DNA from: Cucumis sativus | Taxonomy: Eukaryota; Streptophyta; Magnoliopsida; Cucurbitales; Cucurbitaceae | NCBI RefSeq assembly: GCF_000004075.3 | Contig: NC_026660.2 | Coordinates: 12,090,001 to 12,154,000 of the forward strand | Length of the DNA: 64,000 bases | Direction of reading: 5' to 3' | In this document: piece after piece, positions 1 to 9,839 of the stretch | Numbering within the stretch: the first letter of the stretch is position 1 | Layout: each line of letters opens with the position of its first letter | Position numbers and translations under genes: made by a program | Notes under the pieces: model-generated | Told to the model about the DNA's origin: nothing | What the model saw: only the letters and a program-made list of their open reading frames with translations | The model's database searches: none

Positions 1-420
1 TTTAGTTTCTTTCCATATCCGACTTTAATTCTTGGCAACTTTTTACTCCCTCTGTCTCAATTTTTTTTCTTTTGTTGGGAAATTCAGGATGAGTGATGTA
101 AACTTAGTGTGTTCTTTGTTTTGTTTAGTATAGTTAGTGAATGGGTTTTAATGATGCTACTGAATTTTGAATGACATCTTAATATTTCTATGGCCGCATG
201 TTCATCTTTGCCGGTTGCCCAATGCCCATTGTCAATTATTTTTCCCAAAAAGAGAAAAACTTCAAACTTCAAACAATTCATCAATTGTTCCATTTAGAGC
301 TTAATTCAACTACATTAAACACTAAAGTGTGTTATTAATGATTCTAGTCGTGGATCATTACATTCTCTTTACCACTTGCTGCCCTTAAGCCATCATTGAT
401 ATCTCCGTAGTGAGGGTGAA
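1..420 (+). other. 3' flank of a further copy of the tandem orphan family (gene body left of window)
   Basis: This block matches, with small differences, the sequence just downstream of copy 1 (about 2570-2910). Both share the TTTAGTTTCTTTCCAT stretch, the GATGAGTGATGTAAA stretch, and the segment around CTAGTCGTGGATCATTACAT followed by CTCTTTACCACTT. Because the same order of blocks follows the stop codon of copy 1, I read positions 1-420 as the 3'UTR and downstream flank of another family member whose coding part lies to the left. The 69-codon minus-strand frame inside it is not a gene. Confidence 0.7.
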
Positions 421-1680
421 GCGAGTGGAGAGTTATTTTTTGGTTAGATTGAACCGAATTTTTTAACCCTCCAACCCGAGATCCAACCCAACCCGAAAAA
501 ATTCAGATTTTAACCCAACCCAACCCATGTAGCACCAACAGATTTAGTATAGGCCCAGACTCTCCCTTAACTTTATTGTCTATATATAATATAAATATAT
601 AAATAAATAAAATTATTTAATTCTTAATATATACAAAAAAAACAAAAATTATTTAATTTACAATATTTGCAGTTAGTTCAGGGGTTACACTATTTGTTTG
701 CTGCCTTTTACAACTGAGTTCGAATCCCACCATAATATTTAAAATCATTCTTATATTTCTTCTTCAACTTCTTCAATTAATTGATAGTTATGTAATTTAT
801 TTTCTTATTTGTTTTATACCTATTTTATTAATTCAGGTTGGGTTGTTTAAGTTATATTTTTGTTATATGTCAATATCTTTTTTTATTTATTCTCGTTACA
901 ATGTTATTTTATAGTAGATTTAATTTCTAATCTAAATTGAGAGATATTTTTTTAAAAAATCAATAAAGTCATCATCTAAAAATTAATAATAATAGTTATG
1001 AGAGGTACTGAGATATATATATATATATATATACACGTACTAAACTATAAAATCCTTAGTCAATCAATTTTCTAGATCCGTCACTGGGTAGTTCGAATTA
1101 TCGGATTCAACCTGTATTCTTACACCCCTATTTAAAAGTACTCTAAATCACATAAACAAGCATATAATTGATTTGAGATTGAACATTTGAGATTTAAAAG
1201 TTGTAAGATGTTTGTGAGATAAAAAATATAGTATCTTAAAACTACCCAAAGCATACGCAGAAGCACCCTATATCACATAAAAATATGTATGTAATTTATA
1301 TGTGATTGGGCAGTAGACGTTTGGTAAATGATTAGAAGTAACTAAAAAACTTGCTAAAACATGTATATAAAACCAAATTGATTTTGAACAATACATTTAA
1401 AGTTTAAAAATTACACCAAGAGAAGAAAAGAAAATAAACCTAACTAAACTAAGAGGATCAAATCATAAACACTTATCACATAAAAAAAATTAATAAAAAA
1501 TCATAAAAACTTATGGTTAGGTATATTAGCACTCTCTTTAACCTTAATATTAATATCTTAAAAATCAAGTTAAAATTGGAAGAAAAAAATTAATTCTTTT
1601 GAAATTTAGGTAAGAGTTGCAAATCGAAAAATTGAGAAAAAAAATCATGCAATTACATGATTTTTATGAATTTGAAAATG
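421..1680. repeat. Intergenic repeat block between tandem copies
   Basis: The stretch holds repeats only. A CCAACCC-rich segment lies at 468-530. From about 535 an element begins with ACAGATTTAGTATAGGCCCAG, and its likely other end, CTAGATCCGTCACTGG, is at about 1072-1087; these look like decayed inverted termini (GACGGATYTAG). The same left end recurs at about 37273. Inside it, 665-735 has a tRNA-like A box (TTAGTTCAGGGGTT) and B box (GAGTTCGAATCCC), suggesting a SINE head. An (AT)n tract lies near 1014-1034. The distal part (about 1500-1680) matches the upstream region of copy 3 and is probably ancestral promoter sequence. Confidence 0.45.
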
Positions 1681-1693
1681 ATAATTGAAGGTG

Positions 1694-1708
1694 TCTATAT
1701 ATAAAGGA
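1694..1708 (+). promoter_or_regulatory. TATA box of tandem family copy 1
   Basis: TCTATATATAAAGG lies about 80 nt upstream of the proposed ATG at 1784. The equivalent TCTATATATAAATG sits at about 9765-9777 upstream of copy 3, with the same following bases (ATATTCAGCA, then GGGGAGAGTTC). Conservation of the box and leader argues that both are real core promoters. It also means the upstream in-frame ATG at 1685 precedes the TATA box and is not used. Confidence 0.6.
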
Positions 1709-1783
1709 TATTCAGCAATCAGCACTGGGGAGAGTTCGATTTTTATGAATTGGGTCAGAATTTTTAGTAACCATATTCACAAG

Positions 1784-2518
1784 ATGACCCTTACGGAGAA
1801 TGAAGAGAATGCTAATTCATCCAACACCAAAACGCCTGACATCAAGAACAAAAATATTCAACAACAAGAACAAGATATCAACCTTCAAATCTGCGCATCA
1901 ACTTCTCAAGAACAAAACATAGAGATAGTTTTGACTAACGAAGAATTGGTGAGATCACCCAAACGTTCAAGAATCACAGAATCAGACGAAGCAGAGTCAT
2001 CCAAAAATAATGAACAAGAATCTTATTTTTTTTTGGGTTGCGAAGATTTGGGAGAGGATCCTCTGTTAGAAGCAGAGGAAATCCTATTGAAATACAACGA
2101 TTTTATTGAGTACGTATACCAAATTTTGAAAAACGATGAAAAGAAACAAGATTGGAGTGAGATTGTTAAGAGAGTACAAAATCTGGCTAATCTTTTGCAT
2201 CTAAAACTGGCAGTATTGATTTTTGATATAGAATGTCTTGAACAACATCCACGTTTTGAGAAGCAATATAATTTCAGATTAAGTCACATTCCTAATATAA
2301 TTACTGTGATTGAACAAATAAATATAGAAATTATTAGTTCCAAGTGTTTCAGTCTTGTTTTGGATAACAAGAACAGAAGAAAAGTGTTGCCGATTTGTCT
2401 ACGGGAGTTCGAGAGATGGAGGCAACAATTGAGTCTACTGATAGAGAAAGTGCAAAGACTGAAGAAAATGGCTTTGGAAATAGATCGTGATCATTTGGAA
2501 ACACAAGAAACAGATTGA
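1784..2518 (+). CDS. Unrecognised tandem-family protein, copy 1 (244 aa)
   Basis: I do not recognise this family. The first 90 residues are hydrophilic and probably disordered (N/E/S/Q-rich, block PDIKNKNIQQQEQDINLQI, then RSPKRSRITESDEAESS). From about residue 91 (EDPLL) the protein becomes helix-like, with the conserved block ILLKYNDFIEYVYQILK, then KKQDWSEIV, and near the C terminus KVLPICLREFERWRQQL. No signal peptide, membrane segment or catalytic motif is visible. The frame is open from 1685, but I chose 1784 because copy 3 starts at the equivalent AAGATGACC, the flanking leader is conserved, and a TATA box lies at about 1700. Compared with the other two copies it has more substitutions in the C-terminal half (LVLDNKNRRK versus LVSDIKNRGK). 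It looks intact; expression is unknown. Confidence 0.7.
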   Translation: MTLTENEENANSSNTKTPDIKNKNIQQQEQDINLQICASTSQEQNIEIVLTNEELVRSPKRSRITESDEAESSKNNEQESYFFLGCEDLGEDPLLEAEEILLKYNDFIEYVYQILKNDEKKQDWSEIVKRVQNLANLLHLKLAVLIFDIECLEQHPRFEKQYNFRLSHIPNIITVIEQINIEIISSKCFSLVLDNKNRRKVLPICLREFERWRQQLSLLIEKVQRLKKMALEIDRDHLETQETD

Positions 2519-2920
2519 ATCCTATGGGTTTGTTTTAGGTTTTTTTCTTTGAGAGATTTCATTAGAATTTTTAGTTTCTTTCCATTTTGGAATTTAATTC
2601 TTTGCAACTTTTTACTCTCTCAGTTTTTTTGTTGTGGAATTTCAAGATGAGTGATGTAAAATTAGTGAGTGTTCTTTCCTTGTTTTTAGAAGCTCTAAGG
2701 TTGAAGCATGGCATCTATAGTACTCATACTGTTCTTTCCAATGCATTGTCAATTGTTTTTCCGAAAAAATGAAAAACTTCATAAAACAATACATTAATTG
2801 TTTCATTTAGAGCTTAATTCAACTACACTGAAGTGTGTCATTAATGATGCTAGTCGTGGATCATTACATTCTCTTTACCACTTCCTGCCCTTAAACCATA
2901 GTCCATATCTCATTGGTGAT
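2519..2920 (+). other. 3'UTR and downstream flank of copy 1
   Basis: The GAATCCTATGGGTTTGTTTT sequence immediately after the stop is shared with copy 2 and partly with copy 3. The later blocks are shared with positions 1-420. The 61-codon frame at 2587-2772 falls wholly inside this repeated flank and is not conserved as an open frame in the other copy, so I do not call it a gene. Confidence 0.6.
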
Positions 2921-4440
2921 CATCCATGGCTAATGTGTTCTCTCCTTACTTCACAATAAAATGAATATGTGAATGAATTAAAAATGCAATTAAATGCAAA
3001 TGTGGGATACAAATTCATTTCATGACAACAAAAACAGAAAAATTATGAACTTAAAACCAAAACTAAATTTCAAACGTTACTTAGCTATCAAAACCAAAAT
3101 TTGTTATTAAAATAATAAATTAGGAATTTAAAGCAAGATTAAATTTCAAGACTTTGTTAGTTTGTTTTTTTAGAAGAAAAAAATGAAAATTAGATGTGGT
3201 TACAAAATAACAATAACATTGTCATTCAACATTAATAGGTCTAAAAGTTTATATAAACTTCATTTCAAAATATCACGTTTAGAGAGACGCGTTTGTTTTT
3301 ATAATTCAATATATTTGAAAAAAAATAGGTATTTTATAATTTTGGAAGAAATTGACAATAAAAAAGAAACAAATCACTGAGAAGAAAGAAAATTTTAGTA
3401 GGAAGATTTACAAATGACACACTTTTAAATAACATTCACTTACTTTCACTCAAACTTTTTTACTAACTCTCTTTCTCTCTTTGCTTACTTGCTTTCATTG
3501 GCATAGTTCACAGATGAAGATCACACCTCCTATTTATAGGCATAAGTTCCTTGGAGTCCAATCCAAAAGACTTCTCTAAAATTTTACCTATTCTAATATT
3601 TCTCTTTTCCTTATCTAAAAGAATTCTCTATAACTTTTTATCCATATATTTTAGATTTCTTCTTCTTTAGTTTACATAATTCTAGAATTTTAAACTATTC
3701 ATTTAATATCTCTACAAGATTCTAGTTAGTGTTGCTATATACTTTAACAATAAATATTTTTCTTTTTCTCTAACAAAATTGTATACACCATTCTTAAGTG
3801 TAATATTATTTATTTCTTACTCGATAATAGTTTGTCACAATTATCATCATACAACCAAACATGTATGTAACTTTACTGATTTTGATCTACATTATGAAGC
3901 AAAAGACCCAAAGTTTGAATCTTTAAATTCTTCCAAATGAAATTTTAACGTCTCAACATTAGAATTTAAAACATTGATTGACACATTCTGAATTATTTAT
4001 AACATTCATCATAGATAAATATATTTTAATGCATAAATAAAACTTTTCATATTCAAACTTTTTCAGTTCTATCTTGTGGATTGAATAAAGATACATATAT
4101 ATGTATATATAATTTTTATGATATGAAGTAAAGTTTAAGGCTTTTTGTTCTTATGAATTTGACACAAATTTATGCCATAAAATATATTTTAAAGTAAGTA
4201 TAAGAATAGAGGTCAATCTTCATGTATTAAGTAAGATAACAAATATAAAAATATTGAATATTGTCATAATGAAAATAACCATTTAACTTTTATTTTTAAA
4301 AAATTAAAATAAAAGTTAATAATAGGTAAAGATATTTTTAAATATAGCAAAAATTATGTACTAAAATAAATACAACATGAGAAAAGTATCAACAACTAAA
4401 TACAAAAATATTATACACCAAAATATGGCATAATTACGGC
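2921..4440. other. Intergenic, AT-rich; contains an LTR-like block
   Basis: No coding sequence was seen. The part at about 3415-3775 is annotated separately as a possible solo LTR. The remaining sequence is simple AT-rich spacer with short A and T runs; the frame at 3183-3380 has no family likeness. The stretch immediately before copy 2 (4090-4440) does not resemble the promoter regions of copies 1 and 3. Confidence 0.4.
3415..3775 (-). mobile_element. Possible solo LTR (antisense)
   Basis: Read on the minus strand, the block starts TGTTAGAGAAAAAG, contains a TATA-like CCTATAAATAGGAGGTGTG, and ends in ...GTGTGTCA, so it has TG...CA termini and promoter-like content at LTR scale (about 360 bp). 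No target-site duplication is convincing and no internal retrotransposon sequence flanks it. It could equally be unrelated AT-rich DNA. Confidence 0.3.
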
Positions 4441-4477
4441 AATAAAGAGAATGAAGAGAATGATAATTCATCTCTAA

Positions 4478-5164
4478 ATGGCTGACATCAAGAACAAAAG
4501 TGTTGAAGAACAAGAACAAGATATCAACCTTCAAATCGCCAACCTTCAAATCGGCACATCGAATTCTCAAAAACAGATGGAGATATTTTCAAATAATGAA
4601 GAATTGGAGAGATCACCGAATGGATCGAGAAACACAGAATCAAACGAAGCAGGATCATCGAAAAAGAATGAACAAGAATCTGATTATGATTCTGGTTCTG
4701 ATTCGGATATGGATGATCCTCTGTTAGTAATAGAGAAAATTCTATTGAAATACAACGATTTCATTGAGTACGTATACCAAATCTTGAAAAAGTATGAAGA
4801 GAAACAAGATTGGAGTGAGATTGTTGAGATAGTACAAAAGCTGGTTAAAACTTTGAATCAACATATGATAGTAGTGGATTTTTATATGAAATGTCTTGAA
4901 GAGTTGGGATGTTTTGAGAAGCAATATCAATTCAGAGAAACTCATACTCTTAATATATTAGATGTGATTCGACATATAAATACAAGAATTGCAAGTTCGA
5001 GTAGTTTTAGACTTGTTTCGGATATCAAGAACAGAGGAAAAGTGTTGCCCATATGTTTAGGGGAGTTTGAGAGATCGAGGCGAGAATTGAGTCTAATGAT
5101 TGATTCAATGCAATTACTGAAGAAACTGGGTTTGGAATTAGATCGTGATGATGAAACAAGATGA
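4478..5164 (+). CDS. Unrecognised tandem-family protein, copy 2 (228 aa), 5'-altered
   Basis: This is a paralogue of the 1784 and 9840 genes. It shares the blocks ADIKNK...EQEQDINLQI, EELERSPNGSRNTES, DDPLL, ILLKYNDFIEYVYQILK, KQDWSEIVE and SDIKNRGKVLPICLGEFE. It differs at both ends. The nucleotide sequence AAAGAGAATGAAGAGAATGA at about 4445 matches the first codons of the paralogues, but the ancestral ATG there is gone. Reading now has to start at an ATG (4478) formed where about 8 codons are condensed. The upstream 350 bases do not match the paralogues' TATA/leader region, and the stop arrives slightly earlier. An internal duplication gives LQIANLQIG. It may be a pseudogene without its promoter, or a copy with a new promoter. 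No frameshift is seen in the body. Confidence 0.55.
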   Translation: MADIKNKSVEEQEQDINLQIANLQIGTSNSQKQMEIFSNNEELERSPNGSRNTESNEAGSSKKNEQESDYDSGSDSDMDDPLLVIEKILLKYNDFIEYVYQILKKYEEKQDWSEIVEIVQKLVKTLNQHMIVVDFYMKCLEELGCFEKQYQFRETHTLNILDVIRHINTRIASSSSFRLVSDIKNRGKVLPICLGEFERSRRELSLMIDSMQLLKKLGLELDRDDETR

Positions 5165-5560
5165 AGAAGAAACAGATGGAATCCTATGGGTTTGTTTTAG
5201 ATTTTTCCTTTGAGAGATTTCATTAGAATTTTTAGTTTCTTTCCATTTTTTTTTCTTTTACTCTCTCTGTCTCCAATTTCTTTGTTGTGGAATTTCAGGA
5301 TCAGTGTTCTTGTTTAGTATAATTAGTGAATGGTTTTAATCATGCTATTCAATTCTGGATGACATCTTAATATTTCTACGTTTCTGAATTAGCATTTTGA
5401 GTTGGGAAGGTTGTGTGTAACAAAAATGTTAAATAAAGATGAAGCTTATTGTTTTTAGAAGCTTTAAGGTTGAAGCATGAGGTCTATAGCACTAATAATT
5501 GATCGTTGCATGTTCTTCGCTCCTTCCCCATTATCAAGATATATTGATTGAACAAAGATA
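5165..5560 (+). other. Downstream flank of copy 2 (family 3' block, partly rearranged)
   Basis: It begins with the same CCTATGGGTTTGTTTTAG and TCATTAGAATTTTTAGTTTC stretches found after copy 1, confirming segmental tandem duplication that included non-coding DNA. Order and content drift after about 5300. Confidence 0.55.
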
Positions 5561-7857
5561 TGTTGTTTAATTTTTTGTATGATATGAAATCAAGTTTTTG
5601 GTTTTTTCTGAATTTGGCACAAATTTATACCATAAGAATATATTTGAAGTAAATATAAGAATAGACATCAATTATTATAAAAATATTGCATATTATCATC
5701 TTTAAATCAAAATAGAAATTTAACTTTCATTTTAAAAATCTAAAAACAAAAACAAAAAGCTAATAATATCATGCATGTTTCTAAATATAGAAAAATGAAA
5801 ACTATTTACGAAATATATAATAAATCTATCAAATTTTGTAGAGGTCGTTTAATTTTTTTTGATAAATATTTTCAATTTTTTGCTATGAATAAAAATTTCT
5901 CTAATATTAATTTCTATTGTTTCAAGAGAATATTATTTTTTATTGTTAGAATAGGAGGAAAGGAACACAAAATGATATTATAATTTTTTTTTAAAAGTAA
6001 AAGTGTTTAACTGAAGTAGAATATAATTTTCTAGAGGACAATTTAAATTTGATTTATTTTTGGTTTTGGGATTTGAAAATAGAGGAAAAGAGAAAAAGAG
6101 AAGAAACCCAACTGACAAATATGGGGATTAATTTTGATGACCTTCAAGAAAATTTTAAAATGTTAATGATAACTGTTTTAACTTTTTAGTTGACAATTTC
6201 ACATCAACGGAGGCTTAGGCTTTTGTATTAGAATATTAGGAACTAACCTTATTTTGAGTAAAAGTTCATTATCTCAATTCTTGGAGAGATTATAGGCTTT
6301 TCCATATGATACCCGAAAGTGTTGAACTCATTCAAAGAGGGAATTCTATGAACTTTCATGTAGTGGGCAATGAGAAAATAGGTGTCTTGATTTATCCTCT
6401 TGTGCATGTTCTCAACAAAGCACCCGCCACCCATTCTGAGAGTACTAGTTAGGGATAAATAGTAAGATTGGTAGGATATCAGTAAGGGGTACTATGAGTA
6501 ATCAGTTAGTGGTACCTTAGTTATAAATAAGAGGAGTTGGGCACCTTAGGGGGTGGATCTCTGTGGTGAAAGTTTTGGGACTTTGGGAGAGAGAGAGAGC
6601 CCTCTTGAAAAGCTATTGATAATATATTGTAACTTCTTTCGGTAGTGAAATATATTACTTTCTTTTGTGTACTTTGTATTTCCTTACCCTTTTTTTTTTT
6701 TGTTAGACTATACCCTTACATTTTCCTTAAAGATATTAAGCACTTAGCAGACGTTGATGATGAAAATTAGCTAAACTTTGTTCGTGGATTGTTATTTTAT
6801 TTAAGTACATATTACTTATTGTGAGTAAGGACTACCTTTCTCAAAAGAAGGTTGTATAATTTGGTATTCATGTTCTTTCCCCCTTCTTCACACGAAATGG
6901 CTACCTGATCCAAAATGGAAAAGTCTAAAGGAGATGAGAAAATCTTAAGCTACAATGGTCCATATTTTTTGAACAATCGAATCATTGTGTTCTATTTTAG
7001 CTATCTAATCACAACTCATCCTTCCAACGACATTCCTTCTTTGTTAGGAATTTGGAATAAGGTAAATGACCCTATTGATACTCTTTCTATTAGGTTAATG
7101 ATTCTTCACATAATTGAATGGGTGATCTCTGGTTTGATTAATCTTTGTTCTTTTGAGAAATTAGATGTTGTTGTAATCTTAAGCTACCATTTGTTGTTAT
7201 GTCTTGATGTTTAGTATAATTCAAAATTAGGGGTAGACATTCAAATATGTGTTGATGTTTAGTAATGATCCTAAACAAATATGAAGTATTTTTTTTTTCT
7301 TCATAATATGTTTAACATTAACATCCAATATCAAAGAACGTTGACAAATATATATTGATGTTTAGTATAATGATCCTAATGTTGATTATGTTGTTAAGAG
7401 AAAATTACTTTGTTGTAAATTGTTATCAGTTGAGGGTACTGATAAATATCATGTTGTGATGCGAAAACAAGGAAAGAAATGGCAAGCCAAGCAGCTAATT
7501 CTATCAATGGCGACATGAAGGCAAACCTTCTGTACTTTTTTACACTCATACATATTAATCATCTTAAAAAAGATAGTGTCTACTCATGTATTTTATACAG
7601 TTTATTTGGACGGAGCATATATCAACGAAATGATGCTGAGAGGTATGGTTTTCTTATTCAAAATATGTCATTCTCATCATTTTTTTTGGTTGAGTAAAAC
7701 ATTTGCTTCTAGAATGGTATGGAGTTTTTTTCTATGTTCAAAATATACTTGCTCTTTATATATATCTTTTTTATTCTTATGACATTATCTGTTAATCATT
7801 TTTAAAAAACTATTGATACGTTATTAGGACTAATTCTGTGTGCGTTGGAAATTTTAG
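5561..7857. other. Intergenic; AT-rich with an LTR-like block and unclear kinase-proximal sequence
   Basis: No intact gene. At 6437-6720 a block begins TGAGAGTACTAG, has a TATA-like TTATAAATAAGAGG and ends CCCTTACA; this TG...CA architecture could be a solo LTR, without a clean target duplication. Frames at 5771-5983, 6915-7214 and 7479-7782 are open but I recognise no protein in them. The last two might be decayed exons belonging with the kinase fragment that follows, but I cannot show it. A GTTGATGTTTAGTA motif recurs near 7250 and 7360. Confidence 0.3.
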
Positions 7858-8120
7858 GATGTTGCTGTGAAGATTCTGATGGAAGAAGATCTTCATGCAA
7901 AACGTTTTGATGAGTTTCTTAGGGAGGTACATGTCCAAATTTTTAAACCCATAGTATTTTGAAGCTAATTTTTGAACAATATGCTCTACTTGCAAGTAAC
8001 CATTCAGTAGGTTCAATCACTTTTCTGCATTTCTAGGTTGCCATAATGAAATGTCTATGACATCCAAACATCGCTCTCTTTATGGGTGCATTCACAGAAC
8101 CTTCAAACTTGTCCATGGTA
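7858..8120 (+). pseudogene. CTR1/Raf-like MAPKKK kinase-domain fragment (two exons, broken)
   Basis: After a splice-acceptor-like TTTTAG, 7858-7926 reads DVAVKILMEEDLHAKRFDEF then LRE. This corresponds to the beta3/alphaC segment of plant CTR1/EDR1-class Raf-like kinases, including the VAVK lysine. A donor-like GTACAT follows. After an acceptor TTCTAG, 8037-8120 reads VAIMKCL, stop, HPNIALFMGAFTEPSNLSMV, the next part of the same domain. The stop codon (8058-8060) interrupts it, and the Gly-rich loop, HRD and DFG parts are not found. Retained exon-intron structure means it came from a genomic copy, not a processed transcript. Its position next to a carrier-like fragment and a CACTA-type terminus suggests transposon capture. 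Confidence 0.6.
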
Positions 8121-8405
8121 AAAGAACACTCTTCTTTCGTCATCTTTGTCATAGATTATTGTTGAAACAACTAGTTACTATGGATTGCTATGGTGCTACT
8201 CTACCCCATCACGGTATAGTCTCATCTTTCTTTGTGGTTTTTCCTTGACTTTGAAGAATAGACATGTAAATTTGTTTCAGTAGACAAGGATGCAATACTT
8301 TTCTTCCAAAATTATATATAATGGACATACATATTGGACATTATGTGTATAAATTTGGTGATTAGGTAAAATTCCTAACTATACAATTGTACATCTCTTT
8401 TTCAG

Positions 8406-8475
8406 ATTGAAACTCATGACTACATGACCATGGTTCAAGCAACAAAGAATATTTTTAGAGGTGAAGGATTATCGG
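8406..8475 (+). pseudogene. Mitochondrial-carrier-like gene fragment
   Basis: Following a pyrimidine-rich tract and CAG, the frame reads IETHDYMTMVQATKNIFRGE then GLS. The pattern Y-x-x-M-x-Q-A-x-x-x-I-x-R-x-E-G resembles the loop-plus-helix of mitochondrial carrier (SLC25) repeats, in particular plant thiamine-diphosphate-carrier-like proteins. The frame then degrades (VGCSC...). It is only about 23 residues, so the family assignment is tentative. Confidence 0.35.
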
Positions 8476-8699
8476 TTGGTTGTTCATGTTTGTACAGAAA
8501 ATCATGTTATATGTATTATGATGTACTATTTCACTGGTTTTGATTAAGGGCGGTAATTTCAAACTTGTAAATTGTTCAAATTTAATTGAAAATGTATGAA
8601 TATTACAAAGTGTATTATAGCATATATATATATATTATAACATTATTGTCATTCAAATGGTTCGTGTAATGGCGGAGCGACAAGGAGAACAAGAAGAAC

Positions 8700-9204
8700 G
8701 GTAGTAATTGAGAAATTTGCAACAGAATAAATGTCATAATATATGAATTTGTTACATCTCATAATTGTCGTCAATATTAAAACAATGACATTTTTGTTAT
8801 AAAAAAACTGTCACAATTGCTCTATACTTGACCGGAAAAAAATGTCGTCAATTTCGAAAAGATGTCATTTATTTTTTTAAAAAAAAACTATCACGATTGA
8901 CATATCTTTGACATTTAAAAAATGTCATAATAAACGAATTTGCGACATCATTTTAAATGTCGTTAATACGCAAATGATGTTATAATACATAACACCCATA
9001 TAGAAACATATGACAGTTATTTGTTGTCATAAAATAGTAATTAACGACATTTATTTTCTGTCATGAAAAAACTTATTGCGACAGTTTTTGAAAACTGTCA
9101 TGGAAGAACTTTTCATGATTCTCGATACTATGACTGTAAATAACTGTCACAAATTTTATTCGTGACAGAAAATAACTGTCGTTGTAGACAATTTTTGTTG
9201 TAGG
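8700..9204. mobile_element. CACTA-type transposon terminus with subterminal repeats
   Basis: The segment is packed with short copies of TGTCATAA / CGACATTTT / AACTGTCA in both orientations, as in CACTA subterminal regions. It ends ACAATTTTTGTTGTAGGA. The reverse complement, CTACAACAAAAATTGT, matches the conserved plant CACTA terminal motif (CACTACAACAAAAA) except that the outermost bases are altered. No transposase is visible and I could not find a matching left end in the window. The fragments at 7858-8475 lie directly inside this end. Confidence 0.55.
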
Positions 9205-9764
9205 ACATACGACAAATATATTGAAGTTGAGACAATGTTAAAATTTAACTAATAAACAAATGAAAGTAACTCTATATCAAATAAATTTAAGTAGTCGAAA
9301 GAAGTGTGTGAGCAATTGGCACTAATTGCAATTTCTCAAACACTTTCGATTGCTAGGTTCAAAAAAGGAAATTAATCAACTTTGATTTTCGAAACAAATT
9401 GTAAATGTTACTGAGTTTATATTGGTAGTTATTATTATATCCTCAAACTTTACAGGGGTAAAATCGAACCCTCAAACTTCTATCTATATTAAAATTAGAC
9501 TCTAGAACTATATGATTGTGATGTTGTTTAGCAATTGATCGAGTTAGGTAAATATTAAAACTCTCTTCACCCTTAATCTTTTATAACAATTAATGTCTTA
9601 AAAATGGAGAAGTTAAATTTTGAAGGAAAAAAATTAATTGTTTTGAAAATTATGTAAGAGTTGAAGTCATGCAATTACAAATGTATATAGAAATAAAATA
9701 GAGAAAAAGTAGTTTTGATGTTAAAAGAAAAAAGAAAAAGGGGAAATGATAATGGAAGGTGTCT
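9205..9764. other. Spacer and promoter-proximal region of copy 3
   Basis: The first half is AT-rich without recognisable genes. From about 9550 the sequence aligns with about 1500-1690 upstream of copy 1 (shared TTAATTCTTT/TTAATTGTTT and GGTGTCT blocks), so it belongs to the duplicated unit. Confidence 0.45.
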
Positions 9765-9777
9765 CTATATATAAATG
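9765..9777 (+). promoter_or_regulatory. TATA box of tandem family copy 3
   Basis: CTCTATATATAAATG lies about 65-75 nt upstream of the ATG at 9840, in the same relative place and context (GGTGTC before, GATATTCAGCA after) as in copy 1. Confidence 0.6.
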
Positions 9778-9839
9778 ATATTCAGCAGTGGGGAGAGTTC
9801 AATTTTTCTGATTGAATTCTTCTTAACCATATTCACAAG

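Noticed and set aside
665..735. Possible tRNA gene (A and B boxes)
   Set aside because: No acceptor-stem pairing or anticodon arm could be drawn; better explained as a tRNA-derived SINE head. The same holds at 11620, 31340 and 61345.
2587..2772. 61-codon frame after copy 1
   Set aside because: Lies in the duplicated 3' flank; the frame is not kept in the equivalent sequence at positions 1-300.
6437..6720. Solo LTR
   Set aside because: TG...CA ends and a TATA-like box are present, but flanks CATTC and TTTTC do not make a duplication and there is no second copy in the window. Left as a remark only.
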